Below, piece by piece: positions 1 to 24,488 of a DNA stretch of 64,000 bases; position 1 is the first letter of the stretch, and the number at the start of each line of letters is the position of its first letter. The notes under the pieces are model-generated. The model was not told the origin of the DNA. It saw only the letters and a list, made by a program, of their open reading frames with translations, and did not search any database. The DNA is from Xestospongia muta. Lineage: Eukaryota; Porifera; Demospongiae; Haplosclerida; Petrosiidae. The stretch is from NCBI GenBank assembly GCA_963693285.1, contig OY848924.1, positions 7,240,400 to 7,304,399 on the forward strand, given 5' to 3'. The position numbers and the translations under genes were made by a program.

Positions 1-98
1 ACCATGCATTAAGAGTTCTTTCTCTTGATTATAAAAATGAAGTCGGACTGTCTCGTCCCATTCTCTTTGTCGTTCTAACGAGACAGTAACAGGATCAC
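1..98 (-). CDS. Partial exon of an unidentified minus-strand gene
   Basis: Read on the minus strand, an acceptor (CTTACTTAG) at 99-100 is followed by an open frame running off the window edge. It reads DPVTVSLERQREWDETVRLH and continues with FYNQEKELLMHG. The frame needs one base from an upstream exon (phase 1). The other two frames contain early stops, so this frame is the coding one if it is an exon. A possible upstream donor (CTAG|GTGAGT on the minus strand) lies near 905, but no convincing upstream coding exon could be assembled. The charged sequence suggests a helical or coiled-coil protein; the family is not recognised. Confidence 0.4.
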
Positions 99-1898
99 CT
101 AAGTAAGAGTGGGAAATACAGTTACCATGACAACCAAATAGATAATAATACTCTAAAGACAGTAGTTTAGATATTGATAAGGAAACACTGGACTAAATAT
201 ATATAATGAGACACAGTAAAAGGTTAAAACTATATGTGTGCATGTATCTCTCAATTTTACTGTACATCTCAATAAATAATATATTTAGATGAACTCTGAA
301 TGTATTGTCACTATGTTGGTGTTGATTATAGTATAGATCCTCTGTAAATCAGTATTTCCTTATGATAACAAAATCCAGTAACATTGGATGAGATCATTTC
401 AATACTATAGCATCTACTAATAGTACTGGATTTAAAAATTCTAAGTTGTGCTGTGATCTTTTAATGTTAAAACTTGGCTATAACTAGTTGTGGTCATACC
501 AACAGTTGCTATGACCACATTGCCCTAACGATGTGTAATGTTACTTATTATCCAATACCTTCCACGTCCAAGTATTTGAGATTAAATGGGGCGGTAGTAT
601 GTAGACCACATTGACGTCTTATCTCTGTACCCACGTCAGTTATTGACATGTTGGGGGTAAGAGCAAAACGAATCTCCTTACTGTGTTAAGAAAATAGAAG
701 ATAACATCAATAAGTGTTATATCTATTCTTCTCTCTCTCTCTCTTCTTTCAATCACTTACCCCCTAAATGTTAATCGAACAGGAATAATATCATCACCCA
801 TAGTTAAACAACACTGTAAAAAACTAAATAAATCTATAATTATTAACGTTAGACTAAAGTGCTACAAATTTTAAACTGTAAATTTAGGGCAGCTGAAAGA
901 GGACTCACCTAGTTTACTGGAAGATCTTTTCGAACAAGGAAAGAGAGAAGTGAGATCAGAACAGTTTATTCCCTCCCACAACCAGAAACATTTCAAGTAT
1001 GTGCAACAGGGTGCAATCAAATATTTATTAAAGGTGTGGTTTCAGTTTATTAACAATCAACAAATTAACTATTAATAACTACAAGTGGGTGGGATGTCAC
1101 GGCCCATTGAATGTTAGCATCTACAGTGCAACTGTTAGTCTGTTACACAATTATATAGTACAAGTTACAATACCTGATTTAGTACTTTATGCCAGTAATT
1201 CATTATTGGAAACTAAATATTTACTAGTCTTCATTTATTGTCTGCAGTAAAAAAGCTGATAGTGATACCGATACACTTGTTCTTTGATGCAATGATTTCC
1301 AAATAGCTTTTTAAGTTCAGAGAAGAGGATTCAGCTGCCATATTTCAAAGGTATTACCATGGAATATAACAACAACTTGTGACCATACAAGTAAGTTATA
1401 ATAGCAGTACAACATGTCTACACTGAGTGTATAATAGCTGAACAGGTTAAGATTGTTGTTGCATTACAGGAGAGATAAAAATATACAAGATGGCTAGATC
1501 AATGTAGCATGACATCACCGAGAGATACATACACTTGTTGACAATCAACTTGTAAATTCCTTGAAAATTTTGATCCCATTAACAACACAGATTTTTGATA
1601 CAATAAAGTTGTGACAATAGCATACTTTGATGAGATGACAGCCACTTCACAGTCAGATGAAATGACCCACTAGCATTTGACTTACCTGAGAAATAATGAT
1701 TGCAAATACTTACAGTTATGTCGTAGTGTTGAGTCTTTGCAACAATAGAGAGGTATCCTTTGTAGTTATAGCAGGAGGAGTTAGACTTGAGCAACTCACC
1801 AACAAAGAACCTTTGTTCCTACCAACAAATAAGTAGGAAGCATCGCATCTCTAGTTCCCAGTATCTCTTAGTTACTTACGTAACAGACATCGTAAACA
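99..1898. other. Non-coding stretch, probably intron/5' region of the left-edge minus-strand gene plus promoter of the first spermidine-synthase-like gene
   Basis: No exon could be supported. It contains a short CT run (about 730-745) and AT-rich sequence. On the minus strand a short ATG-containing segment near 1797-1846 ends in a GTGAGT donor and could be a first exon of the left-edge gene, but the frames could not be joined. Confidence 0.3.
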
Positions 1899-3147
<1,249 letters not shown>

Positions 3148-3399
3148 TTTCTTTACCTGAGACAATCACCAAAACGTTTTGTTTTCATTATCATACATTT
3201 TAATATTACTGGAATAATAAAATTTAAGTGCAATTAATTAATATATTATTATTGGAAACCATTTATCATTTCTTTGAAGATTACTTAATAAGCAACAATA
3301 ATATGCCCACTATCCAAATAATTAGAACACTATGACAATAGGTCATTGTTGTCAATATTATAACAGACTTCTTTCATTTGTAAGCAGTATCAGTGCATC

Positions 3400-4680
3400 A
3401 TGGATGGCTTTGTAGCGGGACAGTTCTTTGAGAAATGGGAGGATGAAGGTATGGCTGTAGGTGTGGAAGTTGATGAAGTCTTGTATGATGATAATAGCGA
3501 TCATCAAGAGTTAATAGTATTTAGAAGGTAATAAACCAGTGTTGTTTTAAAATTAAGATGGTAATGCTAAACAATATTTTAGTATTGTTAAAGTCTTTTA
3601 CTGCTACTCTCTAGTAATGTTATGTATACTCTCTTATAGTATATTTGTTTAGTGTGAGTAAATTTTTATGCTTTATTTATAGCAAGACATTTGGCAATGT
3701 GTTACTTATTGATGAAATACCACAATGCACCGAGAGAGATGAGTTTTCTTACCATGAGATGATGGCTCACTTACCACTCTTCTGTCATCCTGATCCTAAA
3801 AAGGTTTGAACAATAAATTTGCATGATATTGGTATCTCTCTCTCCTCTCAAGGTGCTAATTGTTGGAGGAGGAGATGGCGGTGCAATAAGAGAAATTAAC
3901 AAACACTCCACAGTGAAAGAGATCCACCAATGTGAACTTGACAAGGTAAGCTATATGTTCATATGGCTACATGTAAATATGGTCATTGACAGGATGTTAT
4001 AGAAATTTCCAAGACTTATCTTCCAACTACAGCAATTGGATACTCCTCTCCGAAACTGACCATTCATTTGGAAGATGGTATCACTTTTATAGATCGTTAC
4101 ACTGAAGAATTTGATGTTATTATTACTGACTGTACAGACTATGACACCGGTAAGCAATAAACAGACCTTGCTGACATTATGGCGCCACTACAGAACCAAG
4201 TAAACAGCTTTATGAACAGCCTTATTATGAGAAGGTCAAAAAGGCTTTGAAACCAGATGGTGTCGTTTGCGCTCTAGGTATTACAACATTACAATGTCAA
4301 TGTTTGGTATTATTGTTGTTTAGCGGAATGCATGTTCACTGATTTTGAGTTCATGAAGACTTTCACAAAAACACTTCGAAGTGTTTTTCCAGTAGTTCGA
4401 TATGCATATGGTGTACTTGTACCTTCTTATCTTGGAGGACAGTGTGGATTCCTTCTGGCTAGCAAAAACAAGGTGACTCGATCTCTTTTTCATATCACAA
4501 GCAAAAGGGTAACTGTACATTCCTTTACAGGACAAGGTACTCGAGGAGCCGGCACGACGATTAACAGAAGAAGAAGTCAAAGAGATGGGTCTAAGATATT
4601 ATAACAGTGAAACCCACAAGGCTTCCTTTGCATTGCCACAATATGTCAAAGAAGCTCTAGAAATGCCACCATTGGCCTAA
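3400..4680 (+). CDS. SRM-like: Spermidine-synthase-like aminopropyltransferase, tandem copy 2 (293 aa, 7 exons)
   Basis: Exons: 3400-3527, 3683-3803, 3853-3945, 3993-4149, 4194-4277, 4324-4472, 4531-4680. Intron positions and phases match copy 1. It starts [20 protein letters not shown], and shows [13 protein letters not shown], the glycine loop [14 protein letters not shown], the acidic loop [24 protein letters not shown] and the C-terminal motif [10 protein letters not shown]. Both catalytic aspartates of the loop are kept, but the Pro-x-Gly-Pro that normally follows is replaced by Tyr-Asp-Thr-Glu-Pro. Introns are 44-155 bp. It sits about 250 bp after copy 1 and 290 bp before copy 3, same strand. 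Likely arose by tandem duplication; closest to copy 3. Confidence 0.88.
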
Positions 4681-4971
4681 ATGATACTACATATTTTTTT
4701 ATAGTTACTTGCTAAGTGTTTTCTATAATATGAATTTGTTAAATGCTATTAGTTTCTATTGTTATTATAGTAATTAATTAACTGGGCGGTATTAAACTAT
4801 TCAAACAAAAGGGATGTGATGTCTTCTGTAGTGGCTAATGATTGGCGCTTGCTATTGAGCTAGTGTTCAAGTAAAGGTTGAACAAACCCACAGATTTAAT
4901 AAACAAAGGGTCTTTGTACATAGTTCATATAAAAACACTCAATGGTCCTGTTCTATGTCACTATATTTATC

Positions 4972-6829
<1,858 letters not shown>

Positions 6830-7190
6830 TGTCTCTATGGTAACCAAGTACCAAGAATACTTACTACTGCTAGCCACAAAGAATAGTGACTACATACACG
6901 TAAATAAAATTTAAAATGAAAGCAAAAATAACTTTTACAAAAAAATTTAATTAGAATTAAAACACAAATAAATATAACACTTGTTACTGTGACATTTAAA
7001 GATATGATTTACTCAATTTAGCCACAGACATGTATATACACACATTTATTATTATGAACTACCAGTATACAACATTCAAAGAGTTATACTGGCAACATAA
7101 TATACTTTTAAATGCACTGGACTATCCAAAGTAGAGTAGAGATACAATATTTACATGTAATTATGTCACCTTAAAAGATTTGCAAGGTTC
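6830..7190. other. Short convergent 3' intergenic spacer
   Basis: AT-rich sequence between the stop of the third spermidine-synthase-like gene (+) and the stop of the Rab-like gene (-). Contains an AATAAA near 6903 serving the plus-strand gene. Nothing else seen. Confidence 0.5.
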
Positions 7191-7831
7191 TCATGAAATA
7201 ACGCAACAGGAACAGCACAATGTCCCTGCATCACGTGTTGTGTAAAAAGGGGTGTCATCAGTACCAACAGGATAAGAGGCATCTCCTAAAAGTGGGTGAG
7301 ACTCTTGCATATGGTTAGAATAGCTTCGACCAGTTCGATGATGTTGTTCAATTATTTTATTTGCAAGTGCTTGTAACATATCATTGACACCTTCATTGGT
7401 TTTTGCAGATACCTAGTGGGTTAAAAATACAAGTTAATTATATTCATAGCAAGCAGACTCTCATAAAATATGCCTAGAGCATAAAATTTGTTAGACTTTC
7501 TCTATATAGCCCTAAGTGAGATGACTCCTTTAATTACTACAATTAATTGGCATCTGAGGTAACTGTCAAAGATTCTAGTAATTATACTATTCTATGTAAT
7601 GTATTTAATTATTAGACTTTCTTAATAAAGAGAGTCCAATAATAGCGCTAATAGTATCATATATGTTTACAATTAAGTGAATGTAAATCTAAATGTCTGT
7701 ACTATCTTACCTCAAATGCTTGTAGGTCATGATGAGCAGCAAACGATTGTAACATTTCAGAAGTAACTTCTCTTTTACTGTCCTCAATATCACACTTTGT
7801 ACCTACTACTATAAACATGGCTTTTTGATCC

Positions 7832-7919
<88 letters not shown>

Positions 7920-8161
7920 GAACATTCAATGTAGCCATGATTACTTTCATCTACAGTATGCATTATTAATAAAACAGAACATACTTTAACATAAAGTTTA
8001 GCTTCTTCCAACCAGAAGGTAAGTCGATTAAGAGAATGTTCATTATCGAGACTACACATGAGAATCACTGCCTGTACACCACGATAGAAATGAGCACTAA
8101 GAGATTGACCTCTTTCTTGAGAGTATACACTATCTTTTATTGTTAACTTAACAAAACAAAC

Positions 8162-8205
<44 letters not shown>

Positions 8206-9795
8206 GATGTCAATAGTTAGAGGAAAAATAAACAACAAGGTAAGAACAACAGGAAGTGGACAAACGGAAGTGAACCAACTACAACAGGATATGTATAAAT
8301 CAATAACAGGATATGTACAAACAAAACAAATGTATTGATCAACTATATATGGACAACAGTTAAACGGATGGATACACAATAGATAAATGGATCGATGAAT
8401 GGGAGAGCAGGAAATGTACAAATAGACTACAAAAATGCATGGATAAATGAGCAACGGTAAAATGGATGAATGGACAACAATAAAATGGATGAATGAACAA
8501 CAGTAAAATGGATGAATGGACAACAGTAAAATGGATGAATGGACAACAGTAAAATGGATGAATGGACGAGAGTTTTAATGAACAAAACGTTAACTTACAT
8601 TAACTTGATATTCAGGTGGTATGATAACAGCTCTAGTACAAGTATCGTAGCCTCTATTTTGTGTTAACTGGCTCATTTGAAATGTCGGAGCTCCATCTGT
8701 AGTGGTATCAGTACCACGACTGCTACCTCTATATTGTCTGTGTTTAATACTAACAGAGATATAGAGTAACGGCTTCAAAATGAAAGATTATAACAAGAAG
8801 GTTAAATGTAAAATACAGCTATATCATGTGATTAATGGCTTTTGTCATGTGATTAGAAATCAAGTCACATGACCTAGCAAACAATTGTATCTATAACAAT
8901 GCAGTTATCACATGAAATTTTAGTCGCTGCTATGATATAGTATGTAATTAGTGGCTTCGTCATGTGACTTAGAATAGAGGATCAAGCCACACGACAGCAA
9001 ATAATGGTACTTATATGAATTATCATAACATGACTACATGGGAATTTTTAATAACTATTACGTGTGCTTCACAAATAAACAATAAACAATAGAGACAATA
9101 CAATAGAGAACACAAGGGAAAACTATTTATTAAACATTTATAGTCCCTAGCTATTGAGAGGGATGGTTCCAATGGAACAGTTTAGAATCTCTCTCTCACA
9201 TGCTCATCAAATGGTTGGTATACACTTTCATTACAATACAGATATAATGCATCACTTAATGTAATGGAGCATAGAGTCAGTTGTGTTCAATTGAACACTG
9301 CTAATTCATTGTAGGATATTTTATGACTTCATTGGATCATTGTTTTATTAATGATGCTATAAAAATTGTCTCTGGTAGTATTGTATCTATTATTATAAAA
9401 ATACTACAGTCACTAAACTCACTATTAGTTGTAATAGCTCTGTGCACTATTATTAACATAACTTGTATATTAATTTAAGTATGTGAAATAACTAACAACT
9501 AACTCCAAACTATTATATCTGTACGTTAAATGCTTTACATCTACTAGAAACAACATGACAGAGACATAGGCTCCAATACTGACAAATCAGTACTGCAAAC
9601 CACTTAGATATAGCTCGACTATCAGTTGGTTTAGAGCTAGGGGGTGTGGTTTATGGATCATACAGATTATATTTTCAAGGATTTGCACGCTGCTTACCGA
9701 TAGAACAAACTGCTCTTGCCCGATCTTGCCTCTCCTAGTAATATCACTTTAGCTGATATCTGCTTCGGTTGAGATGATGCTGAATTTGATGCCAT
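7191..9795 (-). CDS. Rab-like small GTPase with degenerate G3/G4 motifs and a C-terminal Cys cluster (250 aa, 5 exons)
   Basis: Exons in transcript order: 9795-9698, 8749-8599, 8146-7985, 7830-7711, 7412-7191; phases close without stops. The N-terminus starts MASNSASSQPKQISAKVILL and carries a good P-loop, GEARSGKSSL (GxxxxGKS). Later come AHFYRGVQAVILMCSLD, MFIVVGTKCDIED and FEVSAKTNEGVNDML, as in Rab/Ras GTPases. The C-terminus ends LCCSCCVIS, giving cysteines for possible prenylation. Odd points: where Rabs have W-D-T-A-G-Q-E-R, this reads KDSVYSQERG, so the G3 DxxG glycine is missing; G4 is TKCD rather than NKxD; the switch I region is a Gly/Thr/Ser-rich stretch without a clear TIG(V)D motif. 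It may be a pseudo-GTPase or an unusual Rab. Start codons of this gene and the Eph gene are 163 bp apart, so they probably share a promoter. Confidence 0.8.
7833..7916. repeat. (GA)n microsatellite abutting a 3' splice site of the Rab-like gene
   Basis: About 84 bp of GA, which is CT on the transcript strand, ending directly at the acceptor of the exon 7830-7711. Confidence 0.95.
8163..8203. repeat. (GA)n microsatellite upstream of a 3' splice site of the Rab-like gene
   Basis: About 41 bp of GA (CT on the transcript) roughly 15 bp upstream of the acceptor of exon 8146-7985. Confidence 0.95.
8380..8575. repeat. Minisatellite, about 23-bp unit
   Basis: Repeats of ATGGATGAATGGACAACAGT plus three bases, clearest from 8459 to 8575, degenerate upstream. 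Lies in intron 2 of the Rab-like gene. Confidence 0.8.
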
Positions 9796-9958
9796 CACTG
9801 CTGACCTCTAAAGGAAATTAACGAGTCGAAGAAGGGTTAAATATTAGAGCTAAACCACGCCCCTTTGATTAATGTTAATATTAACTATTGCAGATTCAGA
9901 AATTATTGAACAGCAGCTCGTGGTTACCCTTTTATGGAGATTGTTTTCTCTTGTCAAG
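9796..9958. promoter_or_regulatory. Putative bidirectional promoter between Rab-like gene and Eph receptor
   Basis: Only 163 bp separate the two divergent start codons. No TATA box or other strong motif was recognised. An acceptor-like TTAACTATTGCAG at about 9880-9893 suggests that the Eph gene may have an upstream non-coding exon. Confidence 0.35.
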
Positions 9959-18095
<8,137 letters not shown>

Positions 18096-18539
18096 TGTCA
18101 CTGTTCACTACAAGCAGTCAGCATTCTTCATCTTTTTATTTCTCTCTCGTTCTCTTGTTCTCTATCAAGATTGATATCTTTTACCTACCTCTTTATTCAT
18201 ATGTCTACCTCAAGTGACTTATGGACATTGTATGATTACTCTGCTTGTGTCAAACTTACAGCTTAATTAATTAGTAATTTACTTAATTGTATGTTCGTTG
18301 CTGTGTTTATATGTGTATAGGTGATTACAGTGTGGAACTAATGTTGTTTTTGTGTTTTGATAGTTTATTTCTCTTTCGAATTTTTTGTATTATTGGAATT
18401 TTACAAGCTGTTTCTAACTTTACAAACATGCTAAAAATAGAACTGTACTATTTATAGAGAAACCTCTCAAGTTGCAGGGATTAATTTTGATGTGGGTGGA
18501 GTTAGAAACCACGTGTATTCTTGCGGACTTACACTTATT
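18096..18539. other. Eph 3' UTR and intergenic spacer
   Basis: AT-rich sequence between two plus-strand genes. A clear poly(A) signal was not pinned down. Nothing else recognised. Confidence 0.4.
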
Positions 18540-20679
18540 ATGTCCAGAGGAGTTATATCAAGTTTATTCAGAATGCAAAGTGTGTCATCAGCTAAACGCT
18601 TCTGTTCAAGTCATCAAAGTATTAATAATGTCAAGAGAATAGCAGTGGAAGGAAATATAGGTGTGCTCAATTTATTTTAAATAATTAAATAAGCGTTTTT
18701 CTGTCAGCCACTGGGAAATCGACATTTCTTAATATAGTAGAAAATTACAGCCCTAGTTTTAGAGTTATTGCAGAACCAATAACAAGATGGACTAATGTAC
18801 CATTAGATGATGAGGTATATCCTATAATTATATCTTAATAATATCTATGCCTTTGCTGATTAAGATATGTACCAGTTCTCAACAGTTTGGGGGTAATCTA
18901 TTGGATTTGTTTTACAGAGAACCAAAAAGATGGGCTTACACTTTTCAGGTAAATACATATGTATGTACTTGCAATGTTCATTTCTTACTCCCTCTCGTTC
19001 TCTCTCTCTCTCTCTCAAGACATACGCGTGTCTTAGTCGTCTGCGAGCTCAATTAAGACCACCCCCGGAGGAGATTAAATCATTACCTAATCCTGTGTTA
19101 TTTTATGAGCGCTCAGTGTTCAGTGACAAGTAAATTGAATTTATAAAAACTACTACTAGCATCGTCTGTCCTCACTTTATCATTTAATATTTATATATCT
19201 AAAATTTATGAGATATGCCTTAAAAGACAGCATTACATGCATTTTTAAGTAACCATGACAACAAGTCCTTGTGAGTATAACATTCGAATTAACAAATGGA
19301 GCAAATTAATGATAATATTCTAACCCTATACTTTAATGTTTGAATTTTTCATGAATTTACCATTAATTAGAAACAGTATTGGTACCTGCTTCCAATGTTA
19401 TACGTAATATATTATAAGAGTTGCTATGGCAATGTAATGCAGTAACTTCTAATAAAATTAAGCGTCTTCACATTTTATTGTTGTTGTTTTGTTTTCACTT
19501 CAGATTTTGTTTTGCTCAAAATTGTCACGAGTCAGGATTGTTCAATGATACAGAGTGGTCAGTTTATTGTGATTGGCACTCCTTTTTATTAGAGGCACTT
19601 CCCCTCCAATTTGACGGCTTTGTTTACTTACAAGCTTCACCAAAGGTAATTGCTTTAATACTAGACAACACTTTTGTGAACTGAACCCTAAATCCATCCA
19701 TGAATTTAAAGGATTCCAGATACTTTGTGTAAAATACATGCATTAATTGTTTTGGGACTAAGTTTACTTGTAGGTGAGAAACGTCTCTGCAAGTCTACTT
19801 TCCATTAGAAGTTTGACAAGCAATGCATTGCCTTAATATAGTAGAGAGAAGATTGATGTTGTATCTATTATTATCAACTTATGATATCACACGTTTATAA
19901 TGTCAATCATAACACCCATTTTAATTTTGATTAATGTCCTAATACTCGCTATGTATGGACTGAGTCGGTGGTCCTTTAAAGTACTGTAGTAATTAAATGT
20001 CTTTTGTGTAGGTGTCTCTGGAAAGACTACATAAGAGAAATAGACTTGAGGTAAGTATGAGCTCTTGTTTGTCAGCTGTATAAGATGTTAATATATTGCA
20101 AGGAAAAAATTGGCAAAGATTTTTATTAGATGTCGAGGTGAATTTTTGAAATTTCACCATATTTTGGCACCATACCCACAATTATTGCATTAATTTTTTA
20201 ACAAATTTCTAATTTTAACTGACCAACCCCAAATTTTTGAATCAATCCCCCAACTTTTATCTCACAAAGTTTTCTGCTACACAATATTCAAATGAAATTT
20301 ACTAATTCATTAATTTGTAGAATTCCTGAGCAAGTGGTATAATTCTTTAAAGTAATTTATTCATTTAAATAAAGTATTCTTTATATCCAGGAACGTGACA
20401 TTAAATTAGATTATTTAGATAGTCTCCATAAGAAACATGAAAATTGGTTGGCACAGAGGACAGTGAGGTATGTAACTCTTATAATTGTTATTATAACTCA
20501 ATTGTATTGTTTTCAATTTGTTTATTAAATCCAACTCTTCTAGACCATCATTATCAGTGCAGAGAGATGTCCCAATTTTAGTCCTAGACTGTGAGGAAGA
20601 ATTTGAAGAGAACCGGGAGAGACAAGATGATTTGTTAAAACAAGTGGTATCTTTTATTGACTCTATAGTTGATACTTGA
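18540..20679 (+). CDS. Deoxynucleoside kinase, dCK/dGK/TK2 family, probably mitochondrial (271 aa, 8 exons)
   Basis: Exons: 18540-18660, 18708-18814, 18865-18948, 19020-19129, 19504-19645, 20012-20050, 20391-20467, 20544-20679. It phosphorylates deoxynucleosides in the salvage pathway. Visible motifs: P-loop EGNIATGKST, AEPITRW, TFQTYACLSRLRAQL, the ERS motif in FYERSVFSDK, TEWSVYCDWHSF, FVYLQASPK, a LID-type KRNRLEERD, LHKKHENWL and VPILVLDCEEEF. These follow human dCK/dGK throughout the length. The start at 18540 gives an N-terminus rich in Arg, Ser and Lys and free of acidic residues for about 33 residues, as in a mitochondrial targeting peptide. Which of dCK, dGK or TK2 it matches best needs a tree; substrate is inferred. 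Confidence 0.88.
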
Positions 20680-22887
20680 TCTGTTGTAGGTTTGGTATTT
20701 TTCTTAATATTATAGTTTGTTATAAAAATTTATTGTTTTCTAAATCGAAATAACGAAAACATAGTGACGCTTCACGAGCCACACCTTCTTCTTTAGATGT
20801 GTGCGTCTTATTAAGTGAGTGGGCCTAACTTCCCATGTCCCAGTAATCAGTTTGATCTCCTCCCTCGAAGACATACCGTCTCGACGATACAAGGGTTCTG
20901 ATAGAGAAGAGGGGGAGAAAGAAAACAAGTGAAAGAAGCGTCAGTCACTTTAGTAAGTCTTGTCTTCTATTATATTGTAGACATCCTTAAACTTGTTTAG
21001 TTTTCCTGTTGAGAGATTCTTAAGACTTGTCTTCTTTTTTGCCTTCACGGTTATCCACAAATCCTGAACCCAGTAACAAAATGTAAGGACATTTCATACA
21101 ATATCTTTTTGAAACTAGAAGTTAATCTGGTGTATTATAAGTACAGATCCATACCAATTCAGTTCTATCATGTGTTTCAAATGAGAAAGACTAATTCTGA
21201 CAAAAATTGAGAGCTTTTCTGTCACCATCCACTCCTTTTTTAAACTATTTGAAATAGTGGTCATACATAGTAGAATTGCAGCTGTACTATTGACAAAGTA
21301 CAGTTCTGTTTACTGTTGTGTTACTTCCAGACAGTATGCTAGTGGTCAGTATTGCTGTAAATCACACTTATTGTATTTAGTGTGTGTCAAAAACATCGTC
21401 AAAAATTCTTATTTATGCCTCAAAATTTAATTACAAGCGAAATAATTTTTTAAAAATTGATGTAGAAGAAATCAACACAGAAATGATGACTCCTGTTGAT
21501 AATATAATTAGTGATTGTTATTATTATCATTGACTGGTATTGTTATAATTGGTAACAATTATTATTTGTTAGCTAGTCAAATTATGCACAAAATCTCTTG
21601 GTAATTACATCGTGTTACTATTGTCCTAATCAAGGTATATGGGATATATTGTATTGAATAACTTTAAGAGGATGGTGTCACATTGTTAATGACTATTTGG
21701 TTGAACAACCAGTTATCATAATAGTACTAGAGAAATGTTAACTATTGTGGGGGTGTGTCTAAAATTTTTATAGACAATGTTGTGTATTAGTTTTTTGGTG
21801 ATTTAGCAAGACAGTATCACTTTTAGTGTGTAAAGTGTAGTTCTATCACTAATTTGAACAGACCAAATGTACTGTCTTTTTGCTTAAGCTCTGTTCCATC
21901 AGTCGACATGTTCTCATTGTTATTTAAAATGAGCATTGGTCTCTCATGCTTAGGACTCTGAACCTTGGAGGATTGAAAAAGCAACTGGCAAATTTGTCAT
22001 GCATAAATCTCTATTTACTGACTAAATGATGAAGTCTTGTTGATGACCAAATAATAACAAATTTGACTTCTGAATGACTTATTTCTCCCTATTTGTAACT
22101 ATAAATAGTAACACAAGATTCTATTTTTAGGTTTTTGAGTGCACCTGTTTAGTTTGACTAAGGGGATACTAACTAGCAATAGACAATGTTATAGTAATGG
22201 TGGTTTGTGGTGTCACTATGTCAATACCATTCTCTTGTTAAGGAAAGAATTATCTTTAGAATAAAAAGGAATAAAAAATGAAAATGATGTGATGGTATCA
22301 GTGTCCTTTTGTCTGTGTTACTATATTTAGAAGCTGTTTATTAATAGCAACACAAACTACCTCTAGTGTAATACTAACAATTATGTTGTACTATTGTCAC
22401 ATGACACTGTTGTCATATCAACCATTTGTAGATAATTTGTTAAATACCAGAATACCAGTAATATATGTGTGTGTGTGTGTGTGTGTGTGTCTGTGTGTGA
22501 CTTTGACATAATGGTTGTCTGTTCAAATTGAATTAGTTATCTCTGTCATTTTCACATTCAATGAGATAAAAGACAATCTAAATTGACTAGAGATGCTATA
22601 ACTCAAAGATAACTTCCCACAATGTGTTAGATAACATTTTACTATAGTCACTCATGGATACATCATTCAAAGTTTAGTCTCAATACAGAAGTGACAGCTG
22701 TTAGCAGCCAAACATGTTATGTAATACAATGCTATATAGGAAATAGTAATTGTCAGGGTGGAAAGAATATAGGTGACCATTACCTTCTCAGGTTTTCTCA
22801 AGAAATATTGTATTATCTTTAAGTCTACATTTCAAATATTCTTTGTCTGGAGGACACATTATGCTTACCTTTGCTTATTTGATCTAG
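20680..22887. other. Intergenic region and probable 5' intron of the VAMP gene
   Basis: The VAMP exon at 22888 needs an upstream exon ending in phase 2, so a promoter and first exon should lie here. No convincing ATG-donor pair was found; one weak candidate is near 22655. Contains a (GT)n run at about 22463-22490. Confidence 0.35.
22463..22490. repeat. (GT)n microsatellite
   Basis: Short GT run in the spacer before the VAMP SNARE exons. Confidence 0.85.
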
Positions 22888-24142
<1,255 letters not shown>

Positions 24143-24488
24143 TGAGTGATGTTGAAGCAGCTGATTTTTCTATTAAAATAAATTTTAAATAACTTTTATT
24201 CAGTTATTTTTTAACTATGTTTTGACCTTTCAGTTTAAAATGATTTGAGTTCTCAGATTTGTTATAACAATTTCGATAATATCAGTATTAAACTGTGTTG
24301 AGGTCAATAGATAGTGTTTAGCAATGGGTCAAGTTTAGCAATATTGGTGTCCTGCATTGTTGTAAATCGTATAATCATTGGGTTATCCTCGGAATATTAA
24401 GTTTATTTAGGCACATAGCATCTTCATTGCTTAGTAACCATAAATCGTAATAAATTTTGGGGTTGGGGGGTGGGGCTCGTTACCAGTC
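24143..24488. other. Spacer between VAMP and ankyrin gene
   Basis: AT-rich; presumably the VAMP 3' UTR and the ankyrin gene promoter. A G-rich run (GGGGTTGGGGGGTGGGG) lies at about 24460-24476, just before the ankyrin start. Confidence 0.35.

Noticed and set aside
4942..4971. Upstream in-frame ATG of spermidine-synthase copy 3
   Set aside because: Copy 2 starts at the position matching 4972, and the extra ten codons are not conserved.
9872..9958. N-terminal extension of the Eph reading frame
   Set aside because: It contains an acceptor-like site and would bury the signal peptide; the start at 9959 gives a normal one.
20740..20928. Minus-strand open frame in the dNK-VAMP spacer
   Set aside because: No splice support or recognisable family; length is expected by chance.
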